From: Mesorhizobium norvegicum
GTDB taxonomy: Bacteria; Pseudomonadota; Alphaproteobacteria; Rhizobiales; Rhizobiaceae
Assembly (NCBI RefSeq): GCF_004919685.1
Contig: NZ_SMYZ01000089.1
Coordinates: 1 to 64,000, forward strand
Direction of reading: 5' to 3'
DNA length: 64,000 nucleotides
Part shown: positions 8,822 through 17,259 of the stretch, in pieces
Layout: each line of letters starts with the position of its first letter
Position numbering within the stretch: the first letter of the stretch is position 1
Program-made: the position numbers and the translations under genes
The notes under the pieces: model-generated
What the model was told of the DNA's origin: nothing
Seen by the model: the letters and a program-made list of their open reading frames with translations, nothing else
The model's database searches: none

Positions 8822-9322
8822 TTACTTCGGATCGAGCAAGGCATCGAGATGATCGCTCTCTGATGACATGCTGCCGCTTGCGATTGCCTCGATGTCCTCG
8901 CGCTGTAAATCCCTGGTCGCGAATGATTGCCTAGCCAGTCCCCGCAACAGCTCCAGCGCTTCCTCCGCCCGCTCCGCCGGCACGAACAGATGGTCGTGGT
9001 AGAAGGCCGAGACCGGATTGACGCCCATGCCGGCGGCGGCCAGGCGCGTGGTAATAGTGGCGAGGAAGCCGACGGCTTCCAGCGACGAATGGATGTTCAG
9101 CGTCACCATTCGGCAGCGGAAGGAAGCCGTCAGTGCAGCTGCGCTGGCCGCCTCCTCGGTCAGGATCAGCGTCACGCCCTCGCGCTCGCGAAACACCATC
9201 ACCGGTTCGAGGCCTTCCGGCTGAGCGAGGCCAGGCGCCAGCGTGGCGAAGACATAGGTGCCGGCGAGCAGTTCCGGCGTCATCGATGCCAGCAGTGTCT
9301 TCAGATCGGTCTCGCCAGTCAT
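8822..9322 (-). CDS. ACT domain-containing protein
   Basis: A 166-residue protein of the small stand-alone ACT family (COG3602-like). The N-terminus (MTGETDLKTLLASMTPELLAGTYVFATL) and the C-terminal ACT-like part (VTLNIHSSLEAVGFLATITTRLAAAGMGVNPVSAFYHDHLFVP) are typical. ACT domains bind amino acids or similar ligands, and no catalytic residues are seen, so a sensory role is likely. The reading frame continues upstream, but homology begins at the ATG at 9322. Confidence 0.8.
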   Translation of the reverse strand: MTGETDLKTLLASMTPELLAGTYVFATLAPGLAQPEGLEPVMVFREREGVTLILTEEAASAAALTASFRCRMVTLNIHSSLEAVGFLATITTRLAAAGMGVNPVSAFYHDHLFVPAERAEEALELLRGLARQSFATRDLQREDIEAIASGSMSSESDHLDALLDPK

Positions 9323-9518
9323 GCCGTCTCTCTCTCGATCGATGCGGGTCGCGCGCTGCCGCATGCCATCAATATCCGCCACCGACGAACCTTGATAGTG
9401 CGCGCCGGCGCACGCTGTACAGACGACATGGCGATGTCGCTGGCGGCTGGGCTTGCGGACCTGTTGCGTCGCACAATAAAGCAGCTGAGGACCAGCGCCG
9501 GTCCGCGAAAGGCCTTTG

Positions 9519-10424
9519 ATGATCGTCCGCCCGCGCCCACGCCTTCTGCACCTGTTCTTCATCATGCGCGGCTCGGTGGTGCCGCGCATCCTGCCGCAGA
9601 TCCTTGGCTTTGCAGCCTATGGCGCGCTGGTGGTGGTGGTCGTGCGGGCGCTGAAGCTCGACTTCGGCAATGCCGGCACAGCGCCGTTCGCGCTGCTCGG
9701 GGTGGCATTGTCGATTTATCTCGGCTTCCGCAACAACGCCGCCTACGACCGCTGGTGGGAGGCGCGCAAACTGTGGGGCCAGCTCGTCTTCGACATCCGC
9801 AACCTGGCGCGTGCCTCCGCCGGGCTGGTCGACGACCGGACGGAATTGCGCGGCCTTCTGATGGAAGCGATCGCCTTTTGCCACTTTTTGCGCGGTCTGC
9901 TCAGACGGGTCGACGCGGCGCCGCAAGCCCGCGCTTTCATCGGTGCCGAAACCGAGATCGTCGCCAAGGCAGCCAACGCACCCGACGCGATGGTGCGCGG
10001 CATGGGCCGCCGCATCGCCGCGCTGCGCAAGGCCGGCGCGATCGATACGATCGGCTACCGCATCCTCGACGAGCGCCTGTCGGAAATCGCCGCCGCGCAG
10101 GCCGGATGCGAGCGCATCATGGGAACACCCCTGCCGTTCGCCTATACGCTGCTTCTGCAGCGCACCGCCTATATCTTCTGCCTGCTCCTGCCCTTCGGGC
10201 TGGTCTCCGCCGCCGGCTGGGCGACGCCGCTGTTCACGGCGCTGATCGCCTACACCTTCTTCGGCCTCGACGCGCTGTCGGAAGAACTCGAGGACCCGTT
10301 CGGCACCGAGGCCAACGACCTCGCCCTCGACGGCCTCTGCCGCGTCTGCGAGATCTCGGTGTTCGAGGCGCTGGGCGAAACGCCGCCGAAAATGCTGCCG
10401 GCGGAGAAGTTTTACTTTTCGTAG
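9519..10424 (+). CDS. Bestrophin-like (UPF0187) membrane protein
   Basis: A 301-residue membrane protein of the bacterial bestrophin family, related to anion/cation channels. Evidence is the N-terminal amphipathic start (MIVRPRPRLLHLFFIMRGS), two early hydrophobic spans, the conserved YLGFRNNAAYDRWWEARKLWGQL block, and the C-terminal FFGLDALSEELEDPFGTEANDLALDGLCR motif that forms the cytosolic part of the pore. An in-frame TTG lies one codon upstream, but the ATG is preferred. It is a lone gene; the ion carried is unknown. Confidence 0.88.
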   Translation: MIVRPRPRLLHLFFIMRGSVVPRILPQILGFAAYGALVVVVVRALKLDFGNAGTAPFALLGVALSIYLGFRNNAAYDRWWEARKLWGQLVFDIRNLARASAGLVDDRTELRGLLMEAIAFCHFLRGLLRRVDAAPQARAFIGAETEIVAKAANAPDAMVRGMGRRIAALRKAGAIDTIGYRILDERLSEIAAAQAGCERIMGTPLPFAYTLLLQRTAYIFCLLLPFGLVSAAGWATPLFTALIAYTFFGLDALSEELEDPFGTEANDLALDGLCRVCEISVFEALGETPPKMLPAEKFYFS

Positions 10425-10479
10425 GTGTTGGATAGGGATGGCTCTGTCTTCGGAGATTGGCCGACACGGCCCTCTCTTC

Positions 10480-10542
10480 GTCATCCACGGGCGGAGCAGG
10501 AGCGAAGCGACGTCGCGGAGACCCGAGGATCCATGCCGCGAC
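10480..10542 (+). repeat. GTCATCC...GGATCCATGCCGCGAC repeat, single copy
   Basis: One copy of a 60-65 base element that begins GTCATCCACGGG, passes through GGAGCGAAGCGACG, and ends GGATCCATGCCGCGAC. Related copies occur at 30088, 30205, 38561, 38724, 47601 and 47770. The rest of the gap 10425-10789 shows no gene. Confidence 0.7.
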
Positions 10543-10789
10543 ACTCATGATACATGAAAGCAGATCGGAATTGAGGGTCCGGCGAATAGCTAGCCATGTT
10601 CCGCACCGTTGCACTCTTCGGCTGACATCACGGCATGGAAGGCATGATTATCTCGGCGCCAAGGTTGCCTTCGCCTCATTGTAGCGCCACCGGCTCAAAA
10701 AGAATCCGCACCCTGTCGGATTTGCGCCCCACGCCGCGTCCTTGGGTCGACCCCAGCGAAAAGGGCTCGAACCATCAGGAGGGACCACC

Positions 10790-11200
10790 ATGAGCATTTC
10801 GGAAACCGCGCCCGTATCGCCGGGCGCTTTGTGGACCGGCCGCGCGCTCAGCGGCGTCATCGTGCTGTTCATGATCTTCGACGGCGCCATCAAGCTGCCG
10901 CCGCTCGACATCGTCACCCAGACGATGGTGCCGCTCGGCTGGCCGGCCGATCCGAATGTCGCGCGCATGCTCGGCATCATCGGCCTGATCTCGACGGCGC
11001 TCTACGCCTTGCCGCGCACCGCGGTGCTCGGCGCCATCCTGCTCACCGCCTATATGGGCGGCGCCATCGCCACCAATGTCCGCGTCGACAATCCGCTGTT
11101 CTCGCACACGCTGTTCGGCGTTTATCTCGGCATCATCCTGTGGGGTGGCCTGTATCTGCGCGACCCACGCGTGCGCGCGCTGATCCCGTTCAGCCGATAG
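10790..11200 (+). CDS. DoxX-like family membrane protein
   Basis: A 136-residue integral membrane protein with about four hydrophobic segments (RALSGVIVLFMIFDGAIKLP, LGIIGLISTALYALPR, AILLTAYMGGAIATN, FGVYLGIILWGGLYL). The length and pattern match the DoxX-like family of small oxidoreductase-associated membrane proteins, whose reaction is mostly unknown. The start at 10790 is supported by AGGAGGG nine bases upstream. The next gene, an SRPBCC protein, follows in the same direction after a hairpin repeat. Confidence 0.8.
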   Translation: MSISETAPVSPGALWTGRALSGVIVLFMIFDGAIKLPPLDIVTQTMVPLGWPADPNVARMLGIIGLISTALYALPRTAVLGAILLTAYMGGAIATNVRVDNPLFSHTLFGVYLGIILWGGLYLRDPRVRALIPFSR

Positions 11201-11208
11201 ACGCACTG

Positions 11209-11262
11209 TTTTGACGCAATTCCGGACGGAAAACCGCTTCACACTTTTCCTGGAATTGCTTT
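11209..11262. repeat. CAATTCC...GGAATTG hairpin repeat
   Basis: The element reads TTTTGACGCAATTCCGGACG, then an AAAACCGCTTCACACTTTT centre, then CCTGGAATTGCT. Arms CAATTCC (11217-11223) and GGAATTG (11252-11258) and inner GGAAAA/TTTTCC can fold. Near-identical copies lie at 39772-39827 and, longer, at 49067-49145. Confidence 0.7.
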
Positions 11263-11274
11263 AGGGAGAGAAAA

Positions 11275-11802
11275 ATGTTCAGCACCATCCTCATCATCCT
11301 GCTCGTCATCATCGCCGCCGTGCTTCTCTATGCCGCGACGCGGCCGAATGATTTCGTCGTCACCCGTTCGGCTACGATCAAGGCTCCGCCGGAAGCGATC
11401 TTCCCGCTGATCAATGATTTCAGCCGTTGGCCGACATGGTCGCCTTACGAAAAGCTCGACCCGGACATGAAGCGGACGCTGTCCGGCACTGAGAGCGGCA
11501 AGGGTGCGGCCTATGCCTGGGAGGGCAATGCCAAGGCCGGCAAAGGGCGCATGGAGATCGTCAATTCGGTGCCGTCGTCGCTGGTGTCGCTGAAACTCGA
11601 TTTCGAGAAGCCGTTCAGGGCCAACAACAGCGTCGACTTCACCTTGGCGCCGTCGGGCGACAACACCGCCGTCACCTGGGCGATGCGCGGCAGCCGGCCC
11701 TTCATCGCAAAGCTGATGGGCCTGTTCATGAACTTCGACACGCTGATCGGCAAGGATTTCGAGGTAGGCCTCGCCAATCTGAAGCGTCTCGGCGAAAAGT
11801 GA
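11275..11802 (+). CDS. SRPBCC family (polyketide cyclase/START-like) protein, membrane-anchored
   Basis: A 175-residue protein. An N-terminal hydrophobic anchor (MFSTILIILLVIIAAVLLYA) is followed by a START/SRPBCC fold of about 145 residues, recognised by FVVTRSATIKAPPEAIFPLINDFSRWPTWSPYEKLD. The fold binds hydrophobic ligands, but no catalytic function can be read from it. A ribosome-binding site (AGGGAGAG) precedes the ATG. It may be co-transcribed with the DoxX-like gene upstream if the intervening repeat does not terminate. Confidence 0.82.
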   Translation: MFSTILIILLVIIAAVLLYAATRPNDFVVTRSATIKAPPEAIFPLINDFSRWPTWSPYEKLDPDMKRTLSGTESGKGAAYAWEGNAKAGKGRMEIVNSVPSSLVSLKLDFEKPFRANNSVDFTLAPSGDNTAVTWAMRGSRPFIAKLMGLFMNFDTLIGKDFEVGLANLKRLGEK

Positions 11803-11829
11803 CGTGCCTGAGCCCTATGCGGCGTGACG

Positions 11830-13059
11830 TCAGCTGTCCCATCCGGCAAAGCGGTTCGGGCTCAGCCACGACCTGGTGATCCGGCCGTTGTTGTTCAGCA
11901 CGGCATCGACCAGCCAGCGCGCCGTGGCGGGCGCCGCATGCATGCCTATCGATCCCATCCCGCCATGCACGAATAGGCCCTCGATGCGCGTTGGCCCGGC
12001 TACCGGCAATCCGTCAGGCAGCATCGGCCGATTGCCCGGATAGACGTTCCTGATGGTGGGACCCTCGAGGCCCCGGATCATGCGCAGCGTTCGCGCCGCC
12101 ATACGGCTCGCTATGTCCGTGTTGCGGACCAGGTCCCGGAACGCCGGCTGGACAGTGGCGCCAAGGCGCGCGTCGCCGCCTTTCATCGGATTGAGGCAGA
12201 TGGCCTCAACCGCAATCTGGTCGTCACGCTGGCGGGCAAGATCGTCCAGACCGCGCAGGGACATGCGCTTCCCCAGCTCTTCCTGATCGGGCCATGTGAA
12301 CTCTTCAACGATCCATGGAATCCTGAACCCAAGGGCGCCGAGTTGGACAAGCCATCCGCGGCCCGCAGAAAGGGGAAGGCTCGGCAGCGGATCGTCGCCA
12401 ACGGTTCGGCGCAGGACGTCATTGGCCCATAGCCCGTTGGCGATGAACACCATGTCCGAGGCCAAGATCCCTTGATCCGTCAAGACGCCCTGGACCTTTC
12501 CGTTGTGCGTGTGGATCTGGGCGACACGCGTGCCGGTCTGAAACACAGCACCCGCCCGGCGCGCGGCGTGGGCGAAGGCATGGGTGGCTCCCATCGGTTC
12601 CAGGGTCCACGCGCGCTCGACGAAATAGCCACCTGCAATGTTGAACCCCAGAGCCGGGTGGTCGTTGGCCAAATCGGTCCCGATGGCCCGCTCCATGCCA
12701 ACGCCGGCCTGCCGATAGCGGTGTGCGGTCGCTTCGGCTTTCTCCAAAGTCTCGTCATCCTCGGCGATCAGCAGATGCCCGATCCTTTCGAATTCAAAGG
12801 GAACAGGGCCGTCAGCCAGTTCTTCGTAGATCGCGACGCAGGCGTCCAGCATCTGGACGACCTCGGATTGGGGGCCGCTAAGCAGGGTTCCGGTGTTGCG
12901 CCCCGAAGACTCCGCCGCAATCACGTTCTGCTCGATGACGATTGTCTTGATGCCGTTGGATGCCAGTTCGTAGGCGAGGGTGCATCCGGCGATTCCGCCG
13001 CCGATAACGATCGCTTCGGTCGGCAAGTGTGCCCGGTTTCGGCGAGATGTTTTGGCCAT
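11830..13059 (-). CDS. FAD-dependent oxidoreductase (DAO family)
   Basis: A 409-residue flavoprotein. The dinucleotide-binding motif GGGIAGCTLAYELASNG lies near residue 20, followed by IVIEQNVIAAESSGRNTGTLLSG, and the FAD-closing segment NRPMLPDGLPVAGPTRIEGLFVHGGMGSIGM is at the C-terminus, as in glycine/D-amino-acid oxidases and dehydrogenases. The substrate is probably an amine or amino acid but cannot be fixed. The ATG at 13059 starts a basic stretch before the Rossmann fold. A paired GTATAC site lies just upstream. Confidence 0.85.
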   Translation of the reverse strand: MAKTSRRNRAHLPTEAIVIGGGIAGCTLAYELASNGIKTIVIEQNVIAAESSGRNTGTLLSGPQSEVVQMLDACVAIYEELADGPVPFEFERIGHLLIAEDDETLEKAEATAHRYRQAGVGMERAIGTDLANDHPALGFNIAGGYFVERAWTLEPMGATHAFAHAARRAGAVFQTGTRVAQIHTHNGKVQGVLTDQGILASDMVFIANGLWANDVLRRTVGDDPLPSLPLSAGRGWLVQLGALGFRIPWIVEEFTWPDQEELGKRMSLRGLDDLARQRDDQIAVEAICLNPMKGGDARLGATVQPAFRDLVRNTDIASRMAARTLRMIRGLEGPTIRNVYPGNRPMLPDGLPVAGPTRIEGLFVHGGMGSIGMHAAPATARWLVDAVLNNNGRITRSWLSPNRFAGWDS

Positions 13060-13085
13060 GGAATTCGAGCGCTCCAGCGATCTTC

Positions 13086-13099
13086 GTATACGAGTATAC
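13086..13099. promoter_or_regulatory. Twin GTATAC operator-like site
   Basis: Two copies of the palindrome GTATAC separated by two bases (GTATACGAGTATAC), 27 bases ahead of the FAD oxidoreductase start. Such GTATAC sites are typical of GntR-family operators. No regulator gene is adjacent, so the assignment is inference. Confidence 0.4.
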
Positions 13100-13140
13100 C
13101 GAAATCCAACTGGCGTCCATGCTGTTCGCAAACCGAACGC

Positions 13141-13321
13141 GGTGCGGCGGGTGGTGCGGCGGTCGGCGCTGCTGGTGCCGGTGATCCGGTTGAAGGTGCC
13201 GTCGTTGGTGGAGCTGTTGGCGCTGTTGCCGGTGTGTTGATCGGCCATCGAGCGTGGCGAGTGCCACTACCGCGATCGTCATGGCCGCGTCTACATCGAC
13301 CGCTGCCCGCGCGGCTATTGA
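13141..13321 (+). pseudogene. Remnant of a glycine-zipper protein, frameshifted
   Basis: On the + strand one frame reads an Ala/Gly-rich helix-like stretch ending AVGAVAGVLIG, typical of glycine-zipper envelope proteins. One base later the adjacent frame continues IERGECHYRDRHGRVYIDRC and PRGY before TGA at 13319-13321, the usual tail of such small proteins. There is no 5' half or start codon in register, and a single-base frameshift separates the two parts. It looks like the broken 3' end of a gene. Confidence 0.55.
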
Positions 13322-13355
13322 TCGGGCCGCGTTCGAAAAGTGAAGTCGACATGGC

Positions 13356-13384
13356 AAAACGGCGGGCCTGGGGCCCGCCGTTTT
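13356..13384. terminator. Bidirectional intrinsic terminator after rpsP
   Basis: A perfect 13-base inverted repeat (AAAACGGCGGGCC at 13356-13368 with GGCCCGCCGTTTT at 13372-13384) with a three-base loop, flanked by A and T runs. It can end rpsP transcription on the - strand and anything reading in on the + strand. Confidence 0.85.
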
Positions 13385-13407
13385 CCTGGATGCGATAGAG
13401 AAATAAC

Positions 13408-13809
13408 TTACTCGGCGGTAGCGGCTTCGGCCTCGGCCGGTGCTGCTGCGGCGGCCGCAACAGCGGCAGCGGCGTCTTCCTGCGCCTTCTTCAGAAGGGC
13501 AGCGCGTTCCTGCGCCTTCTTGCCCGGCTCGGCCTTCTTCGGGTTGGAGCGGGCGTCGCGCTTGACGAGGCCGGCCTCGTCGAGGAAGCGCAGCACGCGG
13601 TCGGTCGGCTGGGCGCCATGCGCCAGCCAATGCTTGACGCGGTCGGCGTCGACCTTGACGCGTTCGCCGTCCTTGGGCAGCAGCGGGTTCCACGAGCCGA
13701 TCGACTCGATGAACCGGCCGTCGCGCGGCGAACGGGCGTCGGCAATGACGACGTGGTAGTAAGGACGCTTCTTCGAGCCCGCACGGGCCAGTCGGATCTT
13801 CAAGGGCAT
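13408..13809 (-). CDS. rpsP: 30S ribosomal protein S16
   Basis: A 133-residue S16 protein of the small ribosomal subunit. The conserved N-terminus is complete (MPLKIRLARAGSKKRPYYHV, then VIADARSPRDGRFIESIGSWNPL). The tail is longer than in E. coli and is rich in Ala and Lys/Glu, as is common in Rhizobiales. It follows chorismate mutase and ffh in the same direction. The usual downstream genes rimM, trmD and rplS are not here; a terminator and a FAD oxidoreductase follow instead. Confidence 0.97.
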   Translation of the reverse strand: MPLKIRLARAGSKKRPYYHVVIADARSPRDGRFIESIGSWNPLLPKDGERVKVDADRVKHWLAHGAQPTDRVLRFLDEAGLVKRDARSNPKKAEPGKKAQERAALLKKAQEDAAAAVAAAAAAPAEAEAATAE

Positions 13810-13848
13810 TTCTTTTCTCCTAAAAATTCTAAGTTCGTTGATTGGGTT

Positions 13849-14175
13849 TCAGTTGGTTTTCGTCACGCCGTTGGAAGCGGCGATCTGTTCGTGGTGGCGG
13901 ATCACTTCGCGGACGACGAAGTTGAGGAATTTTTCCGCGAAATCCGGGTCGAGATGGGCATCCTTCGCCAGCTGGCGAAGCCGGGCGATCTGCTGCTGCT
14001 CGCGCGCCGGGTCGGCCGGCGGCAGGCCATGCGTCGCCTTCAGCACGCCAACCGCCTTGGTGCAGCGGAAGCGCTCGGCCAGCATGTGGATGAGGGCTGC
14101 GTCGATGTTGTCGATCGAGGCGCGGTAGTCGGCCAGGATGGTGCGTGCGTCGGCCATATCTTTCTCTTCGTTCAT
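13849..14175 (-). CDS. Chorismate mutase, AroQ class
   Basis: A 108-residue all-helical chorismate mutase, converting chorismate to prephenate for Phe/Tyr synthesis. Family features are ILADYRASIDNIDAALIHMLAERFRCTKAVGVLK, with the conserved Arg and Lys residues, and later DPAREQQQIARLRQLA. The start at 14175 lies 7 bases past the ffh stop with GAGG in a suitable position; an ATG at 14157 is an alternative. The ffh-chorismate mutase-rpsP order is standard in rhizobia. Confidence 0.88.
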   Translation of the reverse strand: MNEEKDMADARTILADYRASIDNIDAALIHMLAERFRCTKAVGVLKATHGLPPADPAREQQQIARLRQLAKDAHLDPDFAEKFLNFVVREVIRHHEQIAASNGVTKTN

Positions 14176-14182
14176 GGCGTCC

Positions 14183-15787
14183 TCACTTCTTCTTGCCAAG
14201 GCCAGGCAGCCCGCCGCCGCCGAGACCGGGAAGCCCGGGGAGCTTCATGCCGCCGGGCAGACCGGGCAGGCCACCGCCACCGGGCAGGCCTTTCATGCCG
14301 CCGCCGAGACCGGCTGCCTGTGCCTGCTTCTGCAAGGCTTCGAGCTGCTTGGGGTCCATCTTCGACAGGTCCGGCATGCCGCCGCCCATCATGCCCCCCG
14401 GGCCACCCATGCCGGGCATCATGCCGCCGAGGCCCATCTTGTTGGCGAGACCGCCCATCATGCCGCGCATCAGGCCGCCGCCTTTGCCCTTGCCGCCCAT
14501 CGCCTTCATCATGTCGGCCATGCCGCGATGCATCTTGAGCAGCTTGTTGATTTCGGCCGCGTCGGTGCCTGAACCGGCGGCGATGCGCTTCTTGCGCGAA
14601 TGCTTCAGCACATCCGGATTGGCGCGCTCGGCCTTGGTCATCGAGGAGATGATGGCTAGCTGGCGGCCGAACATCTTGTCGTCGAGACCGGCGGCGGCCA
14701 TCTGGTCCTTCATCTTGCCCATGCCGGGCATCATGCCCATGATGCCGCCCATGCCGCCCATCTTCGACATCTGCTGAAGCTGGCTGGCAAGGTCGTTCAG
14801 GTCGAACTTGCCCGACTGCATCTTCTTGGCCATCGCGGCCGCCTGTTCGGCGTCGATGTTCTCGGCGGCCTTTTCGACGAGCGAGACAATGTCGCCCATG
14901 CCGAGGATGCGGTCGGCGATGCGCTTGGGGTGGAATTCCTCCAGCCCGTCCATCTTTTCGCCGGTGCCGATCAGCTTGATCGGCTTGCCGGTGACAGCGC
15001 GCATCGAAAGCGCAGCACCGCCGCGGCCGTCGCCGTCCATGCGGGTCAGCACGAGACCGGTGATGCCGACGCGCTCGTCGAAGCTTTTGGCCAGGTTGAC
15101 GGCGTCCTGGCCGGTCAGCGAATCGGCGACCAGCAGGATTTCGTGTGGGCTCGACACCTTCTTGATGTCGGCCATCTCGACCATCAGCGGCTCGTCGATA
15201 TGGGTGCGGCCGGCGGTGTCGAGGATGACGACGTCATGGCCGCCGAGCTTGGCCGCCTGCACGGCGCGGCGCGCGATGTCGACCGGCGACTGCCCGTCGA
15301 TGATCGGCAGCGTGGCGACCTTGACCTGTTCGCCGAGCTGGCGAAGCTGCTCTTGCGCAGCGGGGCGCCGCGTGTCGAGCGAGGCCATCAGAACCTTCTT
15401 GTTCTGACGCTCGGAAAGGCGCTTGGCGATCTTGGCCGAAGTGGTCGTCTTGCCGGAACCCTGCAGGCCGACCATCATGATGACGACCGGGGCCGGGGCA
15501 TTGAGATCGATGGCGACGCCTTCGGCGCCGAGCATCTCGACCAGTTCGTCATGGACGATCTTGACGACCATCTGGCCGGGCTTGATCGACTTGACCACGG
15601 CAGCGCCGACGGCCTTCTCGCGCACCTTGTCGGTGAAGGAGCGCACCACTTCCAGCGCGACGTCTGCCTCGAGCAGCGCACGGCGCACCTCGCGCAGCGC
15701 CGCCGAGACATCAGCCTCCGACAGGGCACCGCGGCCGGTCAGGCCGTTCAGGATGGAGCCAAGGCGCTCCTGAAGCGATTCAAACAT
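14183..15787 (-). CDS. ffh: Signal recognition particle protein Ffh
   Basis: A 534-residue SRP GTPase that binds signal peptides of nascent membrane proteins and docks on FtsY. The N domain begins MFESLQERLGSILNGLTGRG. The GTPase domain carries GLQGSGKTTTSAKIA, DTRRPAAQEQLRQLG, DTAGRTHIDEPLM and the TRMDGDGRGGAALS loop. The methionine-rich M domain follows and ends in a long Gly/Met-rich tail. The ATG at 15787 matches the family. The partner ftsY is also in the window (49879-51819). Confidence 0.97.
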   Translation of the reverse strand: MFESLQERLGSILNGLTGRGALSEADVSAALREVRRALLEADVALEVVRSFTDKVREKAVGAAVVKSIKPGQMVVKIVHDELVEMLGAEGVAIDLNAPAPVVIMMVGLQGSGKTTTSAKIAKRLSERQNKKVLMASLDTRRPAAQEQLRQLGEQVKVATLPIIDGQSPVDIARRAVQAAKLGGHDVVILDTAGRTHIDEPLMVEMADIKKVSSPHEILLVADSLTGQDAVNLAKSFDERVGITGLVLTRMDGDGRGGAALSMRAVTGKPIKLIGTGEKMDGLEEFHPKRIADRILGMGDIVSLVEKAAENIDAEQAAAMAKKMQSGKFDLNDLASQLQQMSKMGGMGGIMGMMPGMGKMKDQMAAAGLDDKMFGRQLAIISSMTKAERANPDVLKHSRKKRIAAGSGTDAAEINKLLKMHRGMADMMKAMGGKGKGGGLMRGMMGGLANKMGLGGMMPGMGGPGGMMGGGMPDLSKMDPKQLEALQKQAQAAGLGGGMKGLPGGGGLPGLPGGMKLPGLPGLGGGGLPGLGKKK

Positions 15788-15878
15788 TCGTTTTCCTTTT
15801 CCCTGGCATCCGGATGGTGCCCGAGAGGTAATGCGTTCGCGCCCAGTGTCCAACCAAAAGCCCGTGCAAGCGAAAAGC

Positions 15879-15914
15879 CAAAAAGCACCCGGGGGCGCTC
15901 AGCGCTGCCGGGTG
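15879..15914 (-). terminator. Probable intrinsic terminator, - strand
   Basis: CACCCGG (15886-15892) and CCGGGTG (15908-15914) form a stem with an inner AGCGC/GCGCT pairing. On the - strand it is followed by GCTTTTTGG. It probably ends the CPBP protease transcript before ffh. I see no gene in 15788-16075. Confidence 0.6.
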
Positions 15915-16075
15915 TTGGCCTCCAGGATCGATTTACAGCACTTCACCTCAAAGAGGTTTCGGCGTCCTGGTCGGCTTGCTCGGAGGGATACTCGTCGCGG
16001 AATTCGAGGCGTGTAGACAGGAAATCGGCCGCGGAGTCAAGACAAGGCCCATATCGGGCCGTCCCCAGGCTGCAT

Positions 16076-17038
16076 TCAGGCCGTGCTCGACTGGTCGGGT
16101 AACTCGGCGGCAACCCTGAGCGGCGAACGCGGATGCAAAAGCAGCACAATCGTCAGCAGGCTGCAAACGATGCCGATAAAGGCGATGAGAACCGCATCAT
16201 ATGTCGTCCAGCCCGGGCCTTCGAGCGGCCTGGCGTTGAACAAAGCGAAGGAATTGTAGCTCTGCTGATGCGAGATCAGGAGAAACCCGGTCAGGTTGTT
16301 GCCGAAATGGGCACCCAAGGCGGCGCCGAGATTGCCGGTGGCATAGACGACAAGCGTCAGCAGCAGCGCGAAAGCGGCGATCGAGGCCAGCACGCAGGCG
16401 TTGATGGCGGGCGACGCGCCTGCACTCCAATGCAGCGACGTGAACAGCAGGGCGGGCAACAGCGCCCAGATGAACGGGCTCTTGAACCGGTTGGCCAGGC
16501 CGCGCAGCAGATAGCCGCGAAACAGCACCTCTTCCGACGAGGTCTGCAACAAAGTGAGCGCGGCGATCGGGATCAGGAACAGCAGCCAGGACGACAGGCT
16601 GATCGGGCCGCGCGCGATCTGCGGCTGCAAGAGATAGAGCAGGATCTCGGATATGAGCGAGGTGATCAGCACCGCGATCAGCCCCTTGAGGAAGCCCGAC
16701 CATGAAATACGCCGGCTGTTGCCGATCAGCGCCGACAGCTTCTCGCCATGCACCCAGCGCATGGCGACCCACAGGCCGATCCAGATGCCGGCGAACGAGA
16801 CGAGCGCGGTGAGAATGCCGATGGGCGATGCGAGGAACCCCTGCATTACCCCGTCTGGTGGCGGAGCCGCTGGTGCCTGCCAGGTGAAGAAAGCGTAGGT
16901 GCCGCCGAACAGCACGGCCGCGGTCGTGGCGGCCCAGAACAGGATGACGATCACCGTTCCGAGCAACAGGCGCGGCAAGGTCGTCCTGGCGTTCGGCGAG
17001 CGCCTATAGCGCTCGAAGGCGGCCGAATCGATCGTCAC
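16076..17038 (-). CDS. CPBP family intramembrane glutamic endopeptidase
   Basis: A 320-residue multi-span membrane protein (about eight hydrophobic segments) of the CPBP/Abi family. The catalytic signature EE..R is in SSEEVLFRGYLLRGLANRF, with the following histidine motifs in FTSLHWSAGASP and LGAHFGNNLTGF. The GTG at 17038 is preferred because AAAGGAG lies five bases ahead; an ATG 33 bases further upstream lacks such a site. The substrate is unknown; relatives process prenylated or signal peptides. Confidence 0.85.
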   Translation of the reverse strand: MTIDSAAFERYRRSPNARTTLPRLLLGTVIVILFWAATTAAVLFGGTYAFFTWQAPAAPPPDGVMQGFLASPIGILTALVSFAGIWIGLWVAMRWVHGEKLSALIGNSRRISWSGFLKGLIAVLITSLISEILLYLLQPQIARGPISLSSWLLFLIPIAALTLLQTSSEEVLFRGYLLRGLANRFKSPFIWALLPALLFTSLHWSAGASPAINACVLASIAAFALLLTLVVYATGNLGAALGAHFGNNLTGFLLISHQQSYNSFALFNARPLEGPGWTTYDAVLIAFIGIVCSLLTIVLLLHPRSPLRVAAELPDQSSTA

Positions 17039-17161
17039 GCTGGCTCCTTTGCCGATGGCACAGGGCTGCATGATCTATGAGATCGGGTGCTTGCGCGCAA
17101 TCACTCCCGTTCGCACCACAAGGTAATCGCTTCAAGGTTTTGAATTATCCTTTCCGGGGTT

Positions 17162-17213
17162 GCGCCGCCCCTCACCTGCCTGCCGGGCGCCCGGCAGGGC
17201 AATGAGGGGCGGT
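17162..17213. repeat. Long palindromic repeat
   Basis: A near-perfect palindrome of about 52 bases. CCGCCCCTCA pairs with TGAGGGGCGG at the ends, and CTGCCGGGCG pairs with CGCCCGGCAG at the centre. It belongs to the ATGAGGGG repeat group and lies between two same-direction genes. Confidence 0.65.
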
Positions 17214-17259
17214 GCCGACGTCGACAAAAGGCGCGTCTCGGAATGCCTCTAATCGCTCA

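Noticed and set aside
12472..13398. 308-codon + strand frame over the FAD oxidoreductase
   Set aside because: It is antisense shadow for most of its length; only its last part contains the glycine-zipper remnant, which is reported separately.
15943..16149. 68-codon - strand frame between the CPBP protease and ffh
   Set aside because: It overlaps the end of the protease gene, has no recognisable family and no good start.
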